64,000 bases of DNA from Affinirhizobium straminoryzae (lineage in GTDB: Bacteria; Pseudomonadota; Alphaproteobacteria; Rhizobiales; Rhizobiaceae): positions 124,001 through 188,000 of the forward strand of contig NZ_VJMG01000047.1 in assembly GCF_007004135.1 (NCBI RefSeq). The letters are read 5' to 3'. How positions within the stretch are numbered: the stretch's first letter is position 1; every line of letters begins with the position of its first letter. Shown one piece after another: positions 19,084-27,025 of the stretch. Both the position numbers and the translations under genes were made by a program. The notes beneath the pieces are model-generated. The model was not told the origin of the DNA. It made no database searches and worked only from the letters and a program-made list of their open reading frames with translations.

Positions 19084-19844
19084 GCGAAACCATGGCAGGC
19101 AAGCCCCCCGGCAAGGTGTTTGGCGTCGGCACCGGCCCCGGCGATCCCGATCTTCTGACACTGAAGGCCGTCAAGGCGCTGAATGGCGCCGATGTGCTGG
19201 CCTTCTTTGCCAAGCGCGGCGCGCGTGGCAACGGCCGCACCATCGTGGAGGCCCATGTTCGGGCCGATATCCTCGAACTGCCGCTCGTCTATCCCGTCAC
19301 GGTGGAGGAGGACAAGGAGAGCGACAGCTACAAACGCGCCATCGATGGCTTCTTCGACGAATCGGCCGCGCGGATCGCGCTGCATCTTCAGGCCGGACGC
19401 AATGTCGCGGTACTGAGCGAAGGCGACCCGCTGTTCTACGGCTCCTACATGCACCTGCATCTGCGGCTTGCGCCGCATTTTCCGGCAGAAGTCATCCCCG
19501 GCGTCACCGCCATGTCGGGCTGCTGGTCTCTGGCCGGCCTGCCTCTGGTGCAGGGCGACGACATACTGAGCGTCCTTCCCGGCACGCTGGCCGAAGAGGT
19601 GCTGGTCACGCGGCTGGCCGGCACCGACGGCGCGGTCATCATGAAGGTCGGCCGCAACCTGCCCAAGATCCGCAGGGCGCTGGAAGCCGTCGGCAAGCTG
19701 GACGGCGCGATCTATGTGGAACGGGGCACCATGCCGACCGGCGCGGTCATGCCGCTTGGCGATCATGACGGCTCGCCCGCCCCCTATTTCTCGCTGGTGC
19801 TGGTCCCCGGCTGGAAGGGGCGACCACAGGGAAGCCTCGCATGA
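19080..19844 (+). CDS. cobI: Precorrin-2 C20-methyltransferase
   Basis: This 254-residue SAM-dependent corrin methyltransferase has GVGTGPGDPDLLTLKA at the N-terminus, LSEGDPLFYGSYMHL, VIPGVTAMSGCW and a C-terminal PYFSLVLVPGW, the CobI/CbiL pattern. It methylates precorrin-2 at C20 to give precorrin-3A. The start is taken as GTG at 19080, overlapping the cobH stop (GTGA), with GAGGG upstream; an ATG at 19092 is an alternative. Confidence 0.94.
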   Translation: MSETMAGKPPGKVFGVGTGPGDPDLLTLKAVKALNGADVLAFFAKRGARGNGRTIVEAHVRADILELPLVYPVTVEEDKESDSYKRAIDGFFDESAARIALHLQAGRNVAVLSEGDPLFYGSYMHLHLRLAPHFPAEVIPGVTAMSGCWSLAGLPLVQGDDILSVLPGTLAEEVLVTRLAGTDGAVIMKVGRNLPKIRRALEAVGKLDGAIYVERGTMPTGAVMPLGDHDGSPAPYFSLVLVPGWKGRPQGSLA

Positions 19845-20614
19845 CGGGCAAACTCACAGTCGTCGGCCTTGGCCCCGGAAGCCCGCAGCAGGTGACGCCG
19901 GAAGCGCTGGCGGCCGTGGCGGAGGCGACGGATTTCTTCGGCTACGGCCCCTATGTGGACCGGCTTGACCTGCGCCCCGACCAGCGCCGCCACGCCTCGG
20001 ACAATCGCGAGGAAATGTCCCGCGCTGCCGCTGCGCTCACCCTGGCTGCCGCGGGTGGTTCGGTCTGCGTCGTCTCGGGCGGAGATCCCGGCGTGTTTGC
20101 CATGGCGGCCGCCGTCTGCGAGGCCATCGAACAGGGGCCGGATGCCTGGCGCGGCATTGAGTTTGCCGTGGTTCCGGGCGTCACCGCCATGCTGGCCGTT
20201 GCGGCAAAGGCCGGCGCGCCGCTGGGGCACGACTTCTGCGCCATCTCGCTGTCCGACAATCTGAAGCCCTGGTCGGTGATCGAAACGCGGCTGATCGCGG
20301 CGGCCGGGGCCGGCTTCGTGATGGCCTTCTACAATCCGGTCAGCAAGGCCCGCCCGCACCAGTTGCCCAAGGCCTTCGAAATCCTGCGCGCCCATCTGCC
20401 GGGTACGGTTCCGGTGATCTTCGGCCGCGCTGCCGGCCGTCCCGACGAGGCGATCCGGGTCGTGCCGTTGTCGGAGGCGCGCGCCGACATGGCCGACATG
20501 GCGACCTGCATCATCGTCGGCTCGGCGGAAACGCGGCTGATTGCGCGCGACGGCAACCGCCCGCTCGTCTATTCGCCCCGCTCCTGGGACGCGGCCTCTG
20601 CGGGAAAGCGCTGA
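19841..20614 (+). CDS. cobJ: Precorrin-3B C17-methyltransferase
   Basis: This 257-residue methyltransferase contracts the ring while methylating C17 of precorrin-3B, yielding precorrin-4. Motifs include VVGLGPGSPQQVTPEA, GYGPYVDRL, VSGGDPGVFAMAAAVCE, FAVVPGVTAMLAVAAKAGAPLGHDFCAISLSD and FYNPVSKARP. The start overlaps the cobI stop (ATGA). It is the last gene of the collinear run starting at the riboswitch, and its final 46 bases overlap the convergent cobK. Confidence 0.94.
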   Translation: MTGKLTVVGLGPGSPQQVTPEALAAVAEATDFFGYGPYVDRLDLRPDQRRHASDNREEMSRAAAALTLAAAGGSVCVVSGGDPGVFAMAAAVCEAIEQGPDAWRGIEFAVVPGVTAMLAVAAKAGAPLGHDFCAISLSDNLKPWSVIETRLIAAAGAGFVMAFYNPVSKARPHQLPKAFEILRAHLPGTVPVIFGRAAGRPDEAIRVVPLSEARADMADMATCIIVGSAETRLIARDGNRPLVYSPRSWDAASAGKR

Positions 20615-21345
20615 CACACATGAGTAACGAGCGCCTCGACCGTTTCAAAGGATCGGACCGCCGGCAGCACCGGACGGCGGATCATGACCACCGGAATGCC
20701 GAGCGCGCGGGCGGTTGCGATCTTGCCGTAACTGGCCGTGCCGCCGGAATTCTTGGAGACAATCACCTCGATGCGGTTTTCCGAGAGAAGCGTCCGCTCG
20801 TCCTCCTCCGCAAAGGGGCCTCGGGCGGTCAGATAGGTCACCTGCGGCAGGGCAAGCGGCGGATCGACCGGATCGACGCTGCGCACGAGATAGACATGCC
20901 GGGGGGCAGCCTCGAACGGCAGAAGCTCCTGACGCCCGAGCGCCAGAAAGGCGCGGCGTGGCGCCATTCCCAGTGCCTCGACGGCCGCCGGAACGTCGTC
21001 GACCTCAATCCACCGGTCACCGGCGACGTGCGCCCAGCCCGGACGCCTCAGCGCCAGCAGCGGCACACCGGCGAGATCGGCCGCGCGGGCAGCATTGGCG
21101 GAGATGCGTGCCGCGTAGGGATGCGTCGCGTCGATCAGCAGGTCGATGCCCCGCTCCCGCAGATAGGCCGCCAGCCCCTCGGCGCCGCCGAAGCCGCCCT
21201 GGCGAACCGGCACGGGCTGCGTGACCGGTGTGCGGGTGCGGCCCGCCAGCGACAGCTCCAGCCGGAAACGGCCGAGACCCTTCAAAGCCTCGGCGATCTG
21301 CCGCGCTTCCGTCGTTCCGCCCAGAATGAGAAGGGGGTGCACCAT
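20569..21345 (-). CDS. cobK: Precorrin-6A reductase
   Basis: This 258-residue NADPH-dependent enzyme reduces precorrin-6A to precorrin-6B. It shows LILGGTTEARQIAEAL at the N-terminus, LIDATHPYAARISANA, ALRRPGW and the C-terminal VSKNSGGTASYGKIATARALGIPVVMIRRP. The ATG at 21345 has AGGAG six bases upstream, and that site lies inside the first codons of divergent cobL. The 3' end overlaps convergent cobJ by 46 bp. Confidence 0.94.
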   Translation of the reverse strand: MVHPLLILGGTTEARQIAEALKGLGRFRLELSLAGRTRTPVTQPVPVRQGGFGGAEGLAAYLRERGIDLLIDATHPYAARISANAARAADLAGVPLLALRRPGWAHVAGDRWIEVDDVPAAVEALGMAPRRAFLALGRQELLPFEAAPRHVYLVRSVDPVDPPLALPQVTYLTARGPFAEEDERTLLSENRIEVIVSKNSGGTASYGKIATARALGIPVVMIRRPVLPAVRSFETVEALVTHVCQRFPAEAASQERGE

Positions 21346-21346
21346 C

Positions 21347-22588
21347 TTGGCTCCTGAATCCTCTTCCTCCCTTCTAGCGGCTCGCCCCTGGTTGTCCATC
21401 GTCGGCATCGGCGAGGATGGACTGGAAGGCCTCGGAGAGAGGGCCCGCGCCGCGATTGCCGGGGCTGCCGTGGTGTTTGGCGGCCGGCGACATCTGGAGC
21501 TTGCGGCCGCGGCAATCACCGGCGAGGCACGCGCCTGGCCGCAGCCCTTCGACACGGCGATGCAGGCAGTGCTTGCGCTCCGGGGCCAGAAGGTCTGCGT
21601 GCTGGCATCCGGTGATCCGTTTTTCTTCGGCGTCGGCGTCACACTGGCGCGGCATGTGCCGGCCGCGGAGTTTTACGCCTATCCGTCACCCTCTGCCTTC
21701 TCGCTTGCCGCCGCGCGGCTGGGCTGGGCGCTGCAGGACATCGAGACCATGTCGCTGCATGGCCGGCCGCTCGATCTGGTCCGGCCGCTGCTGCATCCCG
21801 GACGAAAGGTACTGGCCCTCACCTCCGATGCGGCAGGTCCCGGCGCACTTGCCCGCCTGCTTTGCGACGAAGGGTTCGGCGCAAGCCGGTTGACGGTGCT
21901 GGAAGCGCTCGGCGGCGACCGGGAGCGCCTGAGCGGCACGCTGGCCCGCGACTTTGCGCTGACCGGGATAGATCCGCTCAACCTCGTCGCGCTCGAGATC
22001 ACCGCCGAGCCCGCGGCGCGCGTACTGCCGCTCGGCTTCGGGCTGCCGGACGAACTTTTCGACCATGACGGGCAGATCACCAAGCGCGAGATCCGCGCCG
22101 CAACGCTCTCGGCCCTCTCGCCCCGTCGCGGCGAACTGTTGTGGGACATCGGCGCCGGCTCTGGCTCGATCGGCATCGAATGGATGCTGGCGCATCCCTC
22201 CCTACAGGCGATTGCCGTCGAGCATCATGCAGAACGCGCCGCCCGCATCCGCCGCAACGCAGCTCGCTGCGGCGTGCCGGGCCTCACGCTGGTGGAAGGG
22301 AAGGCACCGGAGGCGCTCAAAGATCTGCCGCGCCCGGACGCCATCTTCATCGGCGGCGGCGGCAGCGGCACGGGCGTGATGGAAGCGGCCCTTTCGGCGC
22401 TTCGCCCCGGCGGCAGGCTGGTCGCCAATGCGGTGACGCTGGAGATGGAGCAGGTTCTTCTTGCCCGTCACGCAAGGCTCGGCGGCAGCCTGACACGCCT
22501 CTCGGTCGATCGGGCCGAACCGGTCGGCCGCATGACGGGCTGGCGGCCGGCCATGCCGGTGACCCAGTGGATCTATCGACATCAATAG
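21347..22588 (+). CDS. cobL: Precorrin-6Y C5,C15-methyltransferase (decarboxylating), CbiE-CbiT fusion
   Basis: This 413-residue bifunctional enzyme methylates C5 and C15 and decarboxylates C12 to make precorrin-8X. The N-terminal CbiE half has WLSIVGIGEDGLEGLGERA and LASGDPFFFGVG; the C-terminal CbiT half begins near residue 225 and has the Rossmann SAM motif LWDIGAGSGSIGIEW and IFIGGGGSGTG. The start is inferred as TTG at 21347, with AAGGGGG nine bases upstream. An in-frame ATG at 21326 lacks a ribosome-binding site and would overlap cobK. Confidence 0.92.
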   Translation: MAPESSSSLLAARPWLSIVGIGEDGLEGLGERARAAIAGAAVVFGGRRHLELAAAAITGEARAWPQPFDTAMQAVLALRGQKVCVLASGDPFFFGVGVTLARHVPAAEFYAYPSPSAFSLAAARLGWALQDIETMSLHGRPLDLVRPLLHPGRKVLALTSDAAGPGALARLLCDEGFGASRLTVLEALGGDRERLSGTLARDFALTGIDPLNLVALEITAEPAARVLPLGFGLPDELFDHDGQITKREIRAATLSALSPRRGELLWDIGAGSGSIGIEWMLAHPSLQAIAVEHHAERAARIRRNAARCGVPGLTLVEGKAPEALKDLPRPDAIFIGGGGSGTGVMEAALSALRPGGRLVANAVTLEMEQVLLARHARLGGSLTRLSVDRAEPVGRMTGWRPAMPVTQWIYRHQ

Positions 22589-22598
22589 GAAGCAGACC

Positions 22599-22997
22599 AT
22601 GATGATTGCCGGAATCGGATGCCGCCGCGGCACCAGTGCAGAGACGGTGATGGCCGTGCTGGACGAGGCACTTGCAGCCTTCGGCCGCGCAGGCGAACGC
22701 CCCGCGCGCCTTGCCACCGGAACGCTGAAGGCCAACGAGGCGGGCCTGCTGGAAGCTGCCGAACGGCTGGGCGTGCAGCTTTCCGTGCTCTCCGAGGCGG
22801 AGATGGACGCGGTGTCTGACCGCACGCTGACGATCTCGCCGCACAGCGTCGGCCATGCCGGGATTTCCAGCTTCTGCGAGGCGGCAGCGCTGGCCGCCGG
22901 CGGCCCATCCGCGCGCCTCGTCGGGCCGCGCCATGTGTCGCAGGGTGTCACCTGCGCCATCGCCATTGTCGGGGAAACCATCGAGGACGCCGCATGA
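22599..22997 (+). CDS. cobE: Cobalamin biosynthesis protein CobE
   Basis: This 132-residue protein is CobE, similar to the C-terminal domain of CbiG. Visible are [22 protein letters not shown], the [22 protein letters not shown] segment, and [19 protein letters not shown]. In the aerobic pathway CobE is a small accessory factor without a firmly assigned reaction; its CbiG relative opens the lactone ring in the anaerobic route. AGGAAG lies six bases before the ATG. Its stop overlaps the cobM start by four bases. Confidence 0.9.
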   Translation: MMIAGIGCRRGTSAETVMAVLDEALAAFGRAGERPARLATGTLKANEAGLLEAAERLGVQLSVLSEAEMDAVSDRTLTISPHSVGHAGISSFCEAAALAAGGPSARLVGPRHVSQGVTCAIAIVGETIEDAA

Positions 22998-23767
22998 CGG
23001 TTCATTTCATCGGCGCCGGCCCGGGCGCGGCCGATCTCATCACCGTGCGCGGCCGCGATCTCATCGCCCGCTCGCCGGTCTGCCTCTATGCCGGTTCCAT
23101 CGTGCCGCGCGAACTGCTGGATTACTGCCCGCCCGGCGCCCGGATCGTCGATACGGCATCGCTGTCGCTGGACGAGATCGAAGCGGAATATCTGCGTGCC
23201 CACACGGCGGGCGAGGACATTGCCCGCCTGCATTCCGGCGATCTCTCGGTGTGGAGCGCGGTGGCCGAGCAGATGCGCCGGCTCGACCGGCTGGGCATCG
23301 ACTACACATTGACGCCCGGCGTTCCCTCCTTTGCTGCGGCGGCAGCGGCCCTGAAGCGCGAACTCACCATTCCCGAAGTCGCGCAAAGCCTGATCCTTAC
23401 CCGCGTCTCCGGCCGCGCCTCGAAAATGCCGGAGCGGGAAACGCTCGCCAATTTCGCGGCGACCGGCGCGACGCTGGCCATCCACCTCGCCATCCACGCG
23501 CTGGAGACGATCGTTGCGGAACTGACCCCGCATTACGGCGCCGATTGCCCGGTCGCCATCGTCGTGAAGGCCAGCTGGCCGGACGAGACGATCCTGCGCG
23601 GCACGCTCACCGACATAGTCGCACAGGTTGCGGCCCAGCCGATCGAACGCACGGCGCTGATCTTCGTCGGCCCCGGCCTCAAGGCGGAGGATTTTCGCGA
23701 AAGCGCGCTCTACAGCGCCGATTACGTGCGCCGCTTCCGCTCGCCCAGGGGCAAGGACGAGGCATGA
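22994..23767 (+). CDS. cobM: Precorrin-4 C11-methyltransferase
   Basis: This 257-residue enzyme methylates C11 of precorrin-4 to form precorrin-5. It has [79 protein letters not shown] and a C-terminal [18 protein letters not shown]. It overlaps cobE by four bases at the start and convergent cbiD by 46 bp at the end. It is the step immediately before C1 methylation. Confidence 0.95.
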   Translation: MTVHFIGAGPGAADLITVRGRDLIARSPVCLYAGSIVPRELLDYCPPGARIVDTASLSLDEIEAEYLRAHTAGEDIARLHSGDLSVWSAVAEQMRRLDRLGIDYTLTPGVPSFAAAAAALKRELTIPEVAQSLILTRVSGRASKMPERETLANFAATGATLAIHLAIHALETIVAELTPHYGADCPVAIVVKASWPDETILRGTLTDIVAQVAAQPIERTALIFVGPGLKAEDFRESALYSADYVRRFRSPRGKDEA

Positions 23768-24867
23768 TCGGAGGGGGTGAAGGGCGCTTCGCCGACGAGC
23801 TTTCCGGCCCGGTCGAAGATCAGGATCTCGAGCGCGATCGCCTCGCTGCCAAGGGCGGCGGCCGCCGTCTGCCAGGCGCGCGCAGCCATGCGGTTGCCGA
23901 GATCAAGCCCCTCGCTTTCGGCAAGCGCGAAGGCCTGAGCCACCGTGTTGGCGGTGCGGATGGCGGATGTAAGTGGAGCACTGGCACCCGCCTCCTCCGC
24001 AACGGCCGCCAGCGCGTCGAGATCGGCAAGCCCGCGCTTGGAATGCACGTCGAGCATGCCCTGGGCGAGCTTGGTCATCTTGGCAACGCCACCGGCGACC
24101 GTGACCTTCGCCACCGGATGCTTGCGCAGATATTTCAGCATGCCGCCGACGAAATCGCCCATGTCGAGCAGCGCCGTCTCCGGCAGAGCGTGATGCGCCT
24201 GAACGGCCTTTTCCGTGGTCATGCCGGTGGAACCGGCCACATGCGTCAGTCCCTCTGCCCGCGCCACATCGATGCCGCGCCAGATGGAATGGATCCAGGC
24301 CGAGCAGGAAAACGGAATGACGATGCCGGTGGTGCCGAGCACCGACAGGCCGCCGACAATGCCAAGGCGCGGATTGAGGGTCTTTTCGGCAAGCGCCGCG
24401 CCGCCCGGAATGGAAATTTCGACGTCGATATCGGCGGCCTCGCCGGCCACCTCGCGGATCGCAGCGGCGATCATCTGGCGCGGCACCGGGTTGATGGCCG
24501 GCTCACCGGGCGGAATGGGGAGACCCGGACGCGTGACCATGCCGACGCCCTTGCCGGCAAAGAAGCGGATGCCGGCGCCGGCCGGACCGGCCCTCAGGGT
24601 GCTGACGACCAGCGCGCCATGCGTGACATCCGGGTCGTCGCCCGCATCCTTGATGATACCGGCGCGGGCAAAGCCCTCGCCGCGCTCTTCCAGCGCGAGC
24701 GAAAAGCCGGGGCGCTGGCCGCCGGGCAGCGTCACCTCCACCAGATCCGGAAAGCCATGACCCGTCAGCGCCAGACAGGCAGCCTTGGCGGCGGCCGCGG
24801 CACAGGTGCCCGTGGTCCAGCCGCGCCGCAGGGTCTTGCCGGTCTCGTCTTTGCGTTCCGCATCCAT
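23722..24867 (-). CDS. cbiD: CbiD-type (cobalt-)precorrin-5 C1-methyltransferase
   Basis: This 381-residue protein matches Cbi[19 protein letters not shown] at the N-terminus, [40 protein letters not shown]-like [15 protein letters not shown] and [12 protein letters not shown]. CbiD methylates C1 of cobalt-precorrin-5 in the anaerobic pathway, whereas aerobic P. denitrificans uses unrelated CobF. Here it sits among aerobic genes, next to cobM, and no cobF is seen, so it probably supplies the C1 methylation. The start at 24867 has no strong ribosome-binding site; an upstream GTG would add 14 residues. Confidence 0.92.
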   Translation of the reverse strand: MDAERKDETGKTLRRGWTTGTCAAAAAKAACLALTGHGFPDLVEVTLPGGQRPGFSLALEERGEGFARAGIIKDAGDDPDVTHGALVVSTLRAGPAGAGIRFFAGKGVGMVTRPGLPIPPGEPAINPVPRQMIAAAIREVAGEAADIDVEISIPGGAALAEKTLNPRLGIVGGLSVLGTTGIVIPFSCSAWIHSIWRGIDVARAEGLTHVAGSTGMTTEKAVQAHHALPETALLDMGDFVGGMLKYLRKHPVAKVTVAGGVAKMTKLAQGMLDVHSKRGLADLDALAAVAEEAGASAPLTSAIRTANTVAQAFALAESEGLDLGNRMAARAWQTAAAALGSEAIALEILIFDRAGKLVGEAPFTPSDHASSLPLGERKRRT

Positions 24868-24920
24868 GAGCGTTTCTATAGCGGTGGCGTGGTCGCACGT
24901 CACCGACAAAAGGTTTTCGT

Positions 24921-25712
24921 ATGACGAACCCCGCCCTTCAGCGTCTTGCCGCCCGCCTGCCCGCCTTCGAGCCGGGCCATGTGTGGCTTGCGGGCGCCGG
25001 TCCCGGCGATGCCCGCTATCTCACGCTCGATGTGCTGGATGCGCTCGGCAAGGCCGATGTCGTCGTGCATGATGCGCTGGTTTCCGAGGAGGTGCTTGGC
25101 TTCGCACCGCAGGCGGAGGTTCTCTATGCCGGCAAGCGCGGCGGCAAGCCCTCCACGGCGCAGGAGGACATCACCCTGTCGCTGATCCGGCTGGCGCGCG
25201 CAGGCCGGCGCGTGCTGCGGCTGAAGGGCGGCGATCCCTTCATCTTCGGCCGCGGTGGCGAAGAGGCCGAGGCGCTGGCATCGGCTAAGATTCCGTTTCG
25301 GATCCTGCCGGGCATGACGGCCTCGCTGGCGGCGCTCGCATCGGTGCGCATTCCCGCCACCATGCGCGGCATCAGCCGGGCCATCACGCTCGCCACCGGC
25401 CACGCGGCCGGCGAGGAAGGCGACCTCGACTGGACGGCGCTCGCCCGAACCGGTGAACCGATCGTCGTCTACATGGGGCTGAAGAACCTCGCTACCATCA
25501 GCCGTCTGCTGATCGAGGGCGGGCGAACGCCCGACACGCCGGCGGCCATCATCATGGCCGCGACGACATCGGAGGAACGGCTGCTGACGGCAACGCTTGC
25601 CACCCTCGCCGCAGAGGCGGAACAGCAAGGTTTTGCCGCCCCGGCGCTGATCGTGATCGGCGACATCGTCACCATGCGACCCCGCCTGAATGGCCTGGAG
25701 ACAGCGTCATGA
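24921..25712 (+). CDS. cobA: Uroporphyrinogen-III C-methyltransferase
   Basis: This 263-residue SUMT adds methyl groups at C2 and C7 of uroporphyrinogen III to make precorrin-2, the entry to the corrin branch. Motifs are VWLAGAGPGDARYLTLDVLDAL, DVVVHDALVSEEVL, LKGGDPFIFGRGGEEAEAL, MTASLAALASVRIP and IVVYMGLKN. It lacks the CysG dehydrogenase/chelatase domain, as in other CobA proteins. AAAGG precedes the ATG by about nine bases. The stop overlaps the cobB start (ATGA). Confidence 0.95.
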   Translation: MTNPALQRLAARLPAFEPGHVWLAGAGPGDARYLTLDVLDALGKADVVVHDALVSEEVLGFAPQAEVLYAGKRGGKPSTAQEDITLSLIRLARAGRRVLRLKGGDPFIFGRGGEEAEALASAKIPFRILPGMTASLAALASVRIPATMRGISRAITLATGHAAGEEGDLDWTALARTGEPIVVYMGLKNLATISRLLIEGGRTPDTPAAIIMAATTSEERLLTATLATLAAEAEQQGFAAPALIVIGDIVTMRPRLNGLETAS

Positions 25713-27025
25713 CGCGGGCCCTCATCATCGGCGCGCCCCGTTCCGGCGCCGGCAAGACCAGCGTCACCATCGGTCTGTTGCGGGCGCTGTCGCGCCGCGG
25801 CCTTCGTGTGCGGGGCATCAAGTCCGGGCCGGACTATATCGATCCCGGCTTCCACCAGGCCGCCACCGGCCGGCAGGGCCTCAACCTCGACAGCTGGGCG
25901 ATGGAGCCGGATCTGGTGCAGCACCTCCTGGCGGAAGCGGCCGAGGACACCGACCTGCTGCTGATCGAAAGCGCCATGGGCCTGTTCGACGGCATTGCCG
26001 GTGGCGAGGGCCGCACCGGTTCGGCCGCCGATCTTGCCCGTCTCCTCCACATTCCGGTGCTGCTGGTGCTCGACGTGTCCGGCCAGAGCCAGACAGCGGC
26101 TGCCGTTGCCGTCGGCTTCCGGCATTACGACGCAGCGGTGCGGATCGCCGGGATCGTGCTGAACCGGGCCGGCAGCGACCGACACGTCCGCCTCTCGAAA
26201 ACGGCGATCGAACAGGCCGGGCTTTCCGTCGTCGGCGCGGTGATGCGCAACGAGACGCTGTCGATGCCCGAACGGCATCTCGGCCTCGTGCAGGCAAGCG
26301 AGCACCCGGCCATCCAGAGCCATATCGACCGGCTGGCGGATGTGATGGAAGAGGCGCTTGATCTCGATGCGATCCTCTCGCTCGCGGTTCCGATCGCACC
26401 CGCCGCGGGCGCGACCATCGCCCATCTGCCGCCGCCCGGACAGCGGATCGCCATCGCCTCCGATGCCGCCTTCACCTTTCTTTATCCGCATCTCGGCCGC
26501 CACTGGCGGGCTGCCGGTGCCGAACTCGTCCCGTTCTCGCCGCTTGCCGACGAAGCGCCCTCGGCGGACTGCGATGCCTGCTGGCTGCCCGGCGGCTATC
26601 CGGAGCTGCATGCCGGTACACTGGCGGGGGCGCAGAATTTCAAGGCCGGGCTTCAGCGCTTTGCCGAAACGCGGCCGGTGCATGGCGAATGCGGCGGCTA
26701 CATGGTGCTCGGCGAGGGTCTTGAGGATGCAGACGGCGTTTCCCACGCGATGACAGGGCTTCTCTCGCATTCCACGAGCTTTGCCAGACGCAAGATGAAC
26801 CTCGGCTACCGGCAGGCCCGGCTGCTGGCGGACGCGCCGTTGGGGAATGCGGGCGCGCTTATTCGCGGCCACGAGTTTCATTATGCCCGCGTGACCGATC
26901 CCGGCCGCGACGCGGCCTTTGCCGAGATCGCCGATGGCACCGGCACGCCGATCGGTCTGTCGGGCGGACGACGCGGCCGGGTGACAGGCACCTTCTTCCA
27001 CGCCATTGCGCGCGTCACCTGCTGA
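25709..27025 (+). CDS. cobB: Hydrogenobyrinic acid a,c-diamide synthase
   Basis: This 438-residue glutamine-dependent amidase acts on the a and c carboxylates of hydrogenobyrinic acid before cobalt insertion. It has the ATP-binding IGAPRSGAGKTSVTIGLLRA, KSGPDYIDPGFHQAATGR, an internal AMGLFDGIAGGEGRTGS, and a C-terminal glutaminase domain with VHGECGGYMVLGEGL containing the nucleophile Cys. It overlaps cobA by four bases and its stop abuts that of convergent pbpC. Confidence 0.94.
   Translation: MTRALIIGAPRSGAGKTSVTIGLLRALSRRGLRVRGIKSGPDYIDPGFHQAATGRQGLNLDSWAMEPDLVQHLLAEAAEDTDLLLIESAMGLFDGIAGGEGRTGSAADLARLLHIPVLLVLDVSGQSQTAAAVAVGFRHYDAAVRIAGIVLNRAGSDRHVRLSKTAIEQAGLSVVGAVMRNETLSMPERHLGLVQASEHPAIQSHIDRLADVMEEALDLDAILSLAVPIAPAAGATIAHLPPPGQRIAIASDAAFTFLYPHLGRHWRAAGAELVPFSPLADEAPSADCDACWLPGGYPELHAGTLAGAQNFKAGLQRFAETRPVHGECGGYMVLGEGLEDADGVSHAMTGLLSHSTSFARRKMNLGYRQARLLADAPLGNAGALIRGHEFHYARVTDPGRDAAFAEIADGTGTPIGLSGGRRGRVTGTFFHAIARVTC

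Noticed and set aside
16942..19161. A 739-codon minus-strand open frame opposite cobG and cobH.
   Set aside because: It shadows conserved cob genes and its product has the Arg/Gly/Asp-rich character of antisense frames.
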